Positions 1 to 5,664 of a stretch of 10,411 nucleotides of DNA are shown here, one piece after another. A model generated the notes under the pieces. That model was not told the origin of the DNA and did not search any database. It was given only the letters and a program-made list of their open reading frames with translations. How positions within the stretch are numbered: position 1 is the stretch's first letter; each line of letters starts with the position of its first letter. The DNA is taken from contig JAKURJ010000058.1 of the NCBI GenBank assembly GCA_022452125.1, positions 1 to 10,411 on the forward strand, in the 5' to 3' direction. Source of the DNA: Candidatus Poseidoniaceae archaeon. Its GTDB lineage: Archaea > Thermoplasmatota > Poseidoniia > Poseidoniales > Poseidoniaceae. The position numbers were made by a program, and so were the translations under genes.

Positions 1-79
1 CACCTGACATCGGTGCAAGAAACAACGGGCGAGCCTCGCCGTCCCATTGTCCTGGTTTTGGTAAGATGAACTCACTCAT
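1..79 (-). CDS. 5' end of an unidentified gene downstream of rps2 (possibly tRNA-dihydrouridine synthase)
   Basis: An open frame starts at an ATG (79-77) that overlaps the last codons and stop of rps2 by 8 bases and runs off the left window edge after 26 codons. Its start is supported by GGTGAT (complement of 85-90), which matches the archaeal anti-Shine-Dalgarno sequence and lies 5 bases before the ATG. The visible peptide begins MSEFILPKPGQWDG and ends PLFLAPMSG. A strand ending in L-A-P-M-(A/S)-G near the N-terminus is typical of the TIM-barrel tRNA-dihydrouridine synthases (LAPMAGVTD), so that is the best guess, but it rests on a few residues. The MEMO family, often found next to archaeal rps2, usually begins with a PAVAG-like motif that is absent here. 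The tight overlap implies translational coupling with rps2. Confidence 0.5.
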   Translation of the reverse strand, partial: MSEFILPKPGQWDGEARPLFLAPMSG

Positions 80-710
80 CTTTCATCACCCATTTGGGGT
101 GAGTCTCTGCTAAGAAAGTAGCTTCCCACTCTTCTAGGTCTTGAGCCTCAGCCCATGCCTCATCTGTAGTCTCGCCACGTGCCTTTAGCACTTCACGAGC
201 AAGAATCCAGTATAGTAGAGCAAGTGATTTGCGACCCTTGTTATTTGCTGGTAGAGCTAGGTCTACATTGCGCAAGTTGTTGTTCGCGTCACAAATACCA
301 ACGATTGGTAGTCCGGAGTTAACTGCCTCACGCAGAGCTTGTTGGTCTGCTGCAGGGTCTGTTACGAATAGCATATCTGGCTCAACATAGGAGCGTAGAG
401 CAGGGTTGGTTAGGCTACCTGGAATGAACCTTCCAACAGCAGCGTTTGCGCCAATTGCTTCAGCGAACAGTCTTGCTGGGCGCTGTCCGTATTGGCGAGC
501 GCTAACAACCATGATGTTTGCAGGGTTGTAGCGGTTAAGGAATTGGGAAATGGAACGGATTCTGTTATCTGTGATTTCTACATCGATTAGGTAAAGTCCA
601 TCTGAGCGAACCTCTTGGATAAATTGTGCCATATCTGCACTCTTTTGTTGAGTACCGATGTGAACGGCGTTTGTCTCGTATGTCTCACGGTCGACTAGAA
701 GTTCTGTCAT
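72..710 (-). CDS. rps2: 30S ribosomal protein S2 (archaeal type)
   Basis: This 212-residue protein is the archaeal/eukaryotic form of ribosomal protein S2 (eukaryotic uS2/SA), a component of the 30S subunit. It shows the family hallmarks in order: HIGTQQKS near residues 17-24, GLYLIDVEITDNRI at 38-51, the strongly conserved GRFIPGSLTNP at 93-103, and PDMLFVTDPAADQQ at 111-124. After these comes GLPIVGICDANNNLRNVDLALPAN, the core strand and loop shared with eukaryotic SA. The length is normal for an archaeal S2. The ATG at 710 is preceded by GGAG (complement of 719-722) with 8 bases of spacing, and a TATA-like element lies further upstream. The gene is divergent from the Cas4-like gene, and its 3' end overlaps the next minus-strand gene. 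Identity is firm. Confidence 0.97.
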   Translation of the reverse strand: MTELLVDRETYETNAVHIGTQQKSADMAQFIQEVRSDGLYLIDVEITDNRIRSISQFLNRYNPANIMVVSARQYGQRPARLFAEAIGANAAVGRFIPGSLTNPALRSYVEPDMLFVTDPAADQQALREAVNSGLPIVGICDANNNLRNVDLALPANNKGRKSLALLYWILAREVLKARGETTDEAWAEAQDLEEWEATFLAETHPKWVMKDE

Positions 711-745
711 AGTAATGACTCCAGCATTCGGGCCACCAGCCCCCC

Positions 746-753
746 CTAAATAA
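746..753 (-). promoter_or_regulatory. Possible TATA box for rps2
   Basis: On the minus strand this reads TTATTTAG and is the most A/T-rich, TATA-like element in the otherwise G/C-rich start of the rps2 upstream region. It is followed by a run of seven G. Archaeal TATA boxes lie about 25 bases before the transcription start. That would place the start near 724 and give a leader of roughly 14 bases that still contains the GGAG ribosome binding site. The assignment rests on composition and spacing only. Confidence 0.35.
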
Positions 754-842
754 CCGCTTCGTAGGGCTAAAACATGTAGATGTGACGCAGTAATGCGAAC
801 AGATTGCTAACACTAGTAGGGGTAACCTTGATTGCAACGCAT

Positions 843-864
843 CCTCTACGTCTAATGTAGGAGG
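843..864 (+). promoter_or_regulatory. Strong Shine-Dalgarno site inside a small hairpin, before the Cas4-like gene
   Basis: GGAGG at 860-864 lies 7 bases before the TTG at 872, which is ideal spacing, and 16 bases before the in-frame ATG at 881. This favours the TTG as the true start. The sequence CCTCTAC at 843-849 can pair with GTAG (857-860) and AGG (862-864), leaving G861 as a one-base bulge and a 7-base loop (850-856). In that fold the whole ribosome binding site is buried. Whether the leader RNA extends this far is not known. Confidence 0.5.
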
Positions 865-871
865 TTCTATT

Positions 872-2050
872 TTGTCTGATATGCCCCCCAGTAACCTTGT
901 AATCGCTGATGAAAGCGATGATGGTTTTTGGCGGGATGAATCTGGCAAACCTCTGCACGTTTCAGCTAGTGACCTCGAAAGACATGCATACTGTCCTTTG
1001 TCATGGTCTCTTGCCAGAGATGGAAAGACTGGGCGAGGTAAAGCAATAGACAAGGGTCGCATCAAGCATGCGGAAATTCATCAAAAGGTCGAGAACTTCA
1101 AACTGAAACAAAACGATTTGCGCAGGGCGTTAATCATCTGGTCGTGGTGGTTTACAATTGTGGTAATGTTTGTCACAGATGCGATTATCTTCACAAACAT
1201 CTCCGATGATAGAACTCCGATCGACATATCTCGCTATTTGTCGATTCTATCCGTGGTTTGGTTAATTGCTGCCCTTCTTGCGATTTATCTTCCTTGGAGA
1301 AAGTGGATTAATTTACCAATCGAAAAATCTCCTGAGCTTCAGGATTTGAAAAATCTTGACGAAGTAGCCATCCCACGAACACTGCAACCTTACGGTTTCA
1401 TTGGAGGCTGGAGACAAGGAGGCAGAGTCGAAGCAGGTTTGTTAATGGGCGCCACGATTTTCGGATTACATGCGATTGGATTAATGTGGGCGGAAGACAA
1501 GGAGCAGGCTGGATTTATTCTTGTCACAGTAGCAATGATTTGGACGTTGCTTGCTTCTTGGCAATTACAGAGAGCCCTGCTAGCAGATAATGCCCTAGAA
1601 GTCGCAAGGATAAATGCTGGATTAGACGAAAATACAGATGTTGCTTATTCAGATGATGAAGCTACTGCAGGATTACTTGTCGATGATTTGAGTGGACTTA
1701 GAGGTAGGCCAGATCAAATTGTAATTGTGGATGGTGAATTCATACCGGTTGAACAAAAGACCGGAAAAATTCCAGAAAAGCCTCACAAATCACACAAAAT
1801 GCAGTTATTGGCGTACTTACATCTTGTCGAATCAACAACCGGAAGAAAACCTCCTTATGGCGTTCTGAAATATGGTTCTGAAAATCTACATACAATCGAT
1901 TGGAATGACGAAAACGAGCACCAATTATTCTCTGCAGTCAAAGAAGTTCAACGATTGATGGTCCAAGGTGGGGCTGAAAGAAATCACAATCGCAAAGGCA
2001 AATGCGAAAGTTGCTCAAGACGCTATGCTTGTGATTCAAGCTTAGTCTAG
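872..2050 (+). CDS. Membrane-anchored Cas4-family PD-(D/E)XK nuclease, not linked to CRISPR
   Basis: The 392-residue product carries the complete Cas4/RecB-type nuclease signature. Seen in order are an N-terminal cysteine in AYCPLSW (C41), the GxxxH motif GRIKH (H66), GRPD (D281), the E-x-K motif in PVEQKTGK (E294, K296), and QLLAY (Q311, Y315; motif QxxxY). A C-terminal CxxCx5C (C378, C381, C387) completes the four cysteines that bind an iron-sulfur cluster in Cas4. Family knowledge suggests metal-dependent DNA exonuclease/endonuclease activity. Unlike ordinary Cas4 (about 180-200 residues), residues 86-235 hold four hydrophobic helices (about 86-110, 122-141, 186-206 and 213-231) between the His motif and the GRPD motif. 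An even number of crossings leaves both halves of the active site on one side, with the charged 142-185 loop and the positive flanks pointing to the cytoplasm. The TTG start is chosen because of the GGAGG site 7 bases upstream. No cas1, cas2 or repeat array is nearby. The role is unknown; DNA repair, defence or processing of incoming DNA at the membrane are possibilities only. Confidence 0.85.
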   Translation: MSDMPPSNLVIADESDDGFWRDESGKPLHVSASDLERHAYCPLSWSLARDGKTGRGKAIDKGRIKHAEIHQKVENFKLKQNDLRRALIIWSWWFTIVVMFVTDAIIFTNISDDRTPIDISRYLSILSVVWLIAALLAIYLPWRKWINLPIEKSPELQDLKNLDEVAIPRTLQPYGFIGGWRQGGRVEAGLLMGATIFGLHAIGLMWAEDKEQAGFILVTVAMIWTLLASWQLQRALLADNALEVARINAGLDENTDVAYSDDEATAGLLVDDLSGLRGRPDQIVIVDGEFIPVEQKTGKIPEKPHKSHKMQLLAYLHLVESTTGRKPPYGVLKYGSENLHTIDWNDENEHQLFSAVKEVQRLMVQGGAERNHNRKGKCESCSRRYACDSSLV

Positions 2051-2613
2051 TCGTATGCGCATCCTTCTTCGTTAGGGTATTCCCAGCACTTGCGCTCAAT
2101 CTTGATCAGAACTTGGAATGAATCTTTGTAGAGGTTTGCTACTTCTTCTCCGTATCCTCTTGCATCAACCGATAGAGTCCAGGTTCCTTCTGCCAATGGT
2201 TGCTGGAAAGTTGCGACCATTTTTCTCTCGGTTTCGGTTACTTCTTCAAACCAAACTTGGTCTCCGTTTGCATCGGTCAATGATGCTCTTACAAACCTGA
2301 CATCGGTTGGGATTCCTGGTAGAATCAACTCTAATGGCATAGCTGCAGAAATGTATGCGCTGATTTCAACCACATCTGAATCAACTTCAAATGTTTGACT
2401 TGTGGAATATGTGGTGCTTCCTTGAACATCTGTGATATCAGTAGTAAATACATGCGATGCATTGATCTTATCCTTGACATCAATCATTCTAGCCTCTGGT
2501 CGCAAATCTTCCATAAACTCGCGTGCTGGAACCAATCCAATACAGCCCATGCTAGAAGCCATTAGAATGGCTAACATCATGAAAGCAGACATTGCTGGCC
2601 TCGGCCTCATCAC
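2047..2613 (-). CDS. Small predicted lipoprotein of unknown function
   Basis: This 188-residue protein starts with a short basic stretch and a hydrophobic segment (about residues 8-20) that ends in SSMGC, a lipobox-like site with C24 as the candidate lipidated cysteine. The mature part is acidic and looks like a single beta-sandwich, with alternating hydrophobic strands and EGTWTLSVDARG near 142-153. It ends with two cysteines (C176, C185) that could form a disulfide outside the cell. No known family is recognised. The first codon in the frame is a GTG at 2613 with an ATG directly after it at 2610; neither has a clear Shine-Dalgarno site, and the ATG at residue 8 is also possible. The stop codon interlocks with that of the convergent Cas4-like gene in the shared bases CTAG. 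A role at the cell surface is inferred from the signal sequence only. Confidence 0.72.
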   Translation of the reverse strand: MMRPRPAMSAFMMLAILMASSMGCIGLVPAREFMEDLRPEARMIDVKDKINASHVFTTDITDVQGSTTYSTSQTFEVDSDVVEISAYISAAMPLELILPGIPTDVRFVRASLTDANGDQVWFEEVTETERKMVATFQQPLAEGTWTLSVDARGYGEEVANLYKDSFQVLIKIERKCWEYPNEEGCAYD

Positions 2614-2757
2614 GCTACCCGAAACATCACCAATGTATCAATGACACCCCTCGATGGTTTGAAGCATACGTTTTGTTTCGAACGCTTTGCCTGAATGAAG
2701 TCAAGAGGGTCAGCCGAGCGTTAGCGATGACGAACCCTATGAGTACTGACAGGCATC

Positions 2758-5526
2758 TTACTCGAATTTAGCACCGCAAACTGAACATTCACTAGCATCG
2801 ACAGGGATGTCAGCGCCACATGCACCACATTCAGCGGTTTCCACCTTCTTGGAGCGCCTTCTCACACCACGACGCCTCTTGTTCTCAGCAGCCGCCGCTG
2901 CGGCAGGATTCAACTCGTCAGCTTCTTCATCATCGAAAGAGAAATCCAATGCGTCATCCGGCAGAATATTTCCTGCCAGTGAACGGTCTTGGATTCCCAT
3001 TCCGACTTGCACCTCGTCTCCTGGCATTACACCATCTTCTCCGGTGATTTCGTACAATTTGCCACGAATATCTGCATCGCTAGCAGATAATTCGCTTCCA
3101 TCATCTGTGTGAGCCTTGATGTCCTTATTCTCTAGGATTGCGTCAATATCGTGTCCTTCGAATGTTTCTTCGATAGACTTGAGTGTTGTAGTAACGGTTG
3201 TGAGTGGTTCTGCTTCATCAAGCTCGACATCCTCATCTGCCATTCTTCTATCGTATGCAGCCTCGACTTCTGCTTCAGCTCTAGCGATGTTCTCATCCCA
3301 ATGGTCTTCCAAATCATCAGCGTCATATCCGAATTCTTTGACCGCTTCATCGAACCCTTCGTATCCAGCTGCATGAATGGTTTCGGGATCGATTTCTTCT
3401 TCTTCAAGAAGTGGAACTTCTTCTTTCTCGAAGACTCTTCTTTCTCTTTGTTCAAAGAATTTGGACGTGTCTTGTTCAGCACCACAGTAAGGACAGTTTG
3501 CGAGCAAGTCTGGTATAGACTCGCCACAACTCTCACAGTCGTGGAATTGCTTCCTTGCCTTTTTGAGATTGAATGAACACCAAGGACAGCGGTCTTCTCC
3601 TCCCTTCAATTCACCGTCACAAGCAGGACAATAATCGAAGATATCACGTTCGACTTCCTCTTCCACTTCTCTAGTCAAAATTACTGCAGCGATTAGTACT
3701 GCGATCAGAATCACGCAAATAACTGCGATCATTCCAGCGGTCTGGAATGTCATACTCCCTGCGTCGTCTGCAACATTGTTGCTAGATTCCTTAGAATCCC
3801 AATTCCAAGATTGTGTGGAGCTGACCATTGTCTCATTCGGAATTAGATTGATGTTTGTGTAAGGCGCAGATGCTGTGAATGTACATTCAACTGTTACGAT
3901 TTGGCCACCAGTAGTAATCACAACCGGTATTGTAGCAAATACTTCACCCAACTCATTTTCACACGAATAAGTCACTGTTCCTGTTTCTTGTGAAGCGAGT
4001 TTGATTGAGACTGTGTATTCATCACCAGCCATCAATGGGAACTCTGCCGGTTCTTGATTTGAATCGACTAACTCCATTGAAGTCATAGACCAGGAGAGCC
4101 TCAGTTGAGCATTAACTTCGACACTACCATTTGCAAACGAGTTGCCAGGGTTTTCATCGAATGAGCCGGATAAAGGAATCCACTGCGCCTCGAATTCAGC
4201 AATATGTGAGCCACTTTCTGTAGGCAGTGTGTTTTGCCAAATGTAAGTGTCACCTGCTTGAATTGTGATAATTGGTTGAGAGTTTTCTGCTACAGTTTGG
4301 CCTTCCCATGTGTAAATCAACTTGCCCTTGACTTCGACATCTCCTGTGTTGGTAATTGCTACCGTCCAATCGACATTACTTCCGCTGTTGACTGTATTTC
4401 TCGATGGAACTGCGAACGGATCAACAGAAACGTCTGGGATATCGAACTTGTCAAAATAGGTACTAATTCTATCATTTTCAGTACTCTCTTGAATGAAGCT
4501 GGCTGTACCATATGGATCTATTGCAGCAGTAATTTGGTGGTTGCCAGCGGATAGACCGGAGACATGTGTGTACAATAGGTCGAAGGACCATGCTTGTTGT
4601 GCATTTTCTCCACCGCTAATGTTCACGTAGAATGTCGGTAATGGGATATTTACTCCATTATCATCCTTAACTTCAATTCTCATTGGAACTTCAGAAACTC
4701 CGTCTCCTGCGGTACGAATCAATGTTCCAGATATTGCCCACGGGCCCTGAAGTGCTCCTTCTTCTACAGAAACAGACAATTCTCCTAGGTGGGAAACATC
4801 CATTCTGGGATTGACGGTTAGAGAAGAGGTGAATGTGTTGTCTTCTTCTGCTTCAATCACAGCATCGTCGAGGTCAAGTGTTACAGTGAAGTCATAGGTT
4901 CCGGACGAAGGAGCAGTCATCGTGTGATTGACCCAAGTGCTTTCACCCGCAAGTAATGCAGGAACGTTCACAATTTCACTCTGAGATTCCAAATTGATTT
5001 GCAATCTGCTAGCATCAGCATCCTGTGAACCTGTGTTGGAAACTTCAGTTGAGATTAACACATCATCTCCAGATTGAACATCAACAGGGCTAGTTGAAAT
5101 TGTAGTTACTTCCAAGTCCGCCAGGCCACTAACGATAATTTCTGAGAAGAAAATCTGTTCACCAGAGTCTGCATACTCGAATGCGACCCAAACTTTGTGT
5201 TCACCAACAGTTAATCCAGATTTTACAATCTGCACATCTGCAGTGGACTCTGCTGGTATGTCAACTGTATTTGCTGTAATCAATTGTGATGATGATACGC
5301 CATTCCAATAGAATTTGTAAATCACATCTTCAGCTTCAAAATTATTTGAGTTGTATAGGGTGAGCGTTATTGTAATCGAGCCACCCTCAACAGGATTTGA
5401 AGGAGAGATTGCAACTGTTGACTCAGAGGCTTGTACTCCCCCACTATCTTCTGCATTCACAGATATTGGCATTACTGAGACAATCAGCATCGCGAGGACA
5501 ATACCAGTCAAAACAGACCTTGCCAT
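2758..5526 (-). CDS. Large surface protein: CARDB-like domains, one membrane helix, cytoplasmic zinc-ribbon tail
   Basis: The 922-residue protein begins with a signal peptide (about residues 1-25, MARSVLTG then a hydrophobic core, cut near SVNA). Roughly five beta-sandwich domains follow to about residue 580. Those starting near 136 and 364 have the CARDB pattern: V-x-S-G-x-x-V, a central V-x-N-T-G, then AGE or AGD before the last strands. A cysteine pair at C522/C548 may be a disulfide. One membrane helix spans 594-618. The tail has two consecutive zinc ribbons (C633/C636/C647/C650 and C664/C667/C678/C681), a long acidic helical region (690-870), an alanine run (875-880), a basic patch (883-894, RRRGVRRRSKK) and a third zinc ribbon at the very end (C900/C903/C914/C917). 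The predicted topology is domains outside, zinc ribbons inside. No enzyme domain is seen. The ATG at 5526 has no ribosome binding site and may be leaderless. Function is unknown; adhesion, or coupling an outside contact to an inside partner, would fit the architecture. Confidence 0.8.
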   Translation of the reverse strand: MARSVLTGIVLAMLIVSVMPISVNAEDSGGVQASESTVAISPSNPVEGGSITITLTLYNSNNFEAEDVIYKFYWNGVSSSQLITANTVDIPAESTADVQIVKSGLTVGEHKVWVAFEYADSGEQIFFSEIIVSGLADLEVTTISTSPVDVQSGDDVLISTEVSNTGSQDADASRLQINLESQSEIVNVPALLAGESTWVNHTMTAPSSGTYDFTVTLDLDDAVIEAEEDNTFTSSLTVNPRMDVSHLGELSVSVEEGALQGPWAISGTLIRTAGDGVSEVPMRIEVKDDNGVNIPLPTFYVNISGGENAQQAWSFDLLYTHVSGLSAGNHQITAAIDPYGTASFIQESTENDRISTYFDKFDIPDVSVDPFAVPSRNTVNSGSNVDWTVAITNTGDVEVKGKLIYTWEGQTVAENSQPIITIQAGDTYIWQNTLPTESGSHIAEFEAQWIPLSGSFDENPGNSFANGSVEVNAQLRLSWSMTSMELVDSNQEPAEFPLMAGDEYTVSIKLASQETGTVTYSCENELGEVFATIPVVITTGGQIVTVECTFTASAPYTNINLIPNETMVSSTQSWNWDSKESSNNVADDAGSMTFQTAGMIAVICVILIAVLIAAVILTREVEEEVERDIFDYCPACDGELKGGEDRCPWCSFNLKKARKQFHDCESCGESIPDLLANCPYCGAEQDTSKFFEQRERRVFEKEEVPLLEEEEIDPETIHAAGYEGFDEAVKEFGYDADDLEDHWDENIARAEAEVEAAYDRRMADEDVELDEAEPLTTVTTTLKSIEETFEGHDIDAILENKDIKAHTDDGSELSASDADIRGKLYEITGEDGVMPGDEVQVGMGIQDRSLAGNILPDDALDFSFDDEEADELNPAAAAAAENKRRRGVRRRSKKVETAECGACGADIPVDASECSVCGAKFE

Positions 5527-5574
5527 AGTTACAAGAGGACAGGGGTAGCACTTGAAACAACCGACTCCTAGAAA

Positions 5575-5599
5575 GGGTTCGGATGGTTATTCCAAACCC
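5575..5599. repeat. Inverted repeat (hairpin 1) between divergent surface-protein genes
   Basis: GGGTTCGGA at 5575-5583 pairs with TCCAAACCC at 5591-5599, giving eight base pairs with one C/A mismatch and a 7-base loop. It directly abuts the second hairpin at 5600-5626. It lies 49 bases upstream of the 922-residue gene and 65 bases upstream of the 605-residue gene, so it could act at the DNA level (operator) or in a leader RNA. Confidence 0.5.
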
Positions 5600-5626
5600 G
5601 CAACACACCCCGAAGGGGGGTGTTGC
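5600..5626. repeat. Strong GC-rich inverted repeat (hairpin 2) between divergent surface-protein genes
   Basis: GCAACACACCCC at 5600-5611 pairs with GGGGGTGTTGC at 5616-5626. This makes an 11-base-pair stem with a single bulged A and a four-base GAAG loop. It is the most stable-looking hairpin in the window. It is not followed by a T tract on either strand and sits upstream of both neighbouring genes, so a simple terminator is unlikely. A regulator-binding site shared by the divergent genes or a structured small RNA are the options. Confidence 0.6.
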
Positions 5627-5664
5627 AATGCGAGCATTCAAGGGCGGAGGGTGTTGTCAGGTAA

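Noticed and set aside
740..746. Run of seven C as a possible phase-variable tract
   Set aside because: It lies upstream of an essential ribosomal gene next to the putative TATA box and is short; no evidence supports length variation.
711..871. CRISPR repeats or leader near the Cas4-like gene
   Set aside because: No direct repeats with regular spacing are visible here or elsewhere in the window, so the Cas4-like gene is treated as solo.
685..1065. Minus-strand open frame across the rps2 promoter region
   Set aside because: It overlaps both rps2 and the start of the Cas4-like gene, and its sequence resembles no protein family.
2690..2745. Imperfect inverted repeat (GTCAGC ... GCGATGAC) downstream of the 922-residue gene as a terminator
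   Set aside because: The stem needs bulges and has no T tract on the relevant strand; it is too weak to call.
3116..3576. Open frames rich in serine and phenylalanine on the plus strand opposite the 922-residue gene
   Set aside because: They mirror the acidic Glu/Asp codons of the real gene on the other strand and show no start context or recognisable domain.
5575..5626. tRNA-like gene suggested by GGGTTCGGA and two stem-loops
   Set aside because: There is no acceptor stem, anticodon arm or complete T-arm; only two separate hairpins can be drawn.
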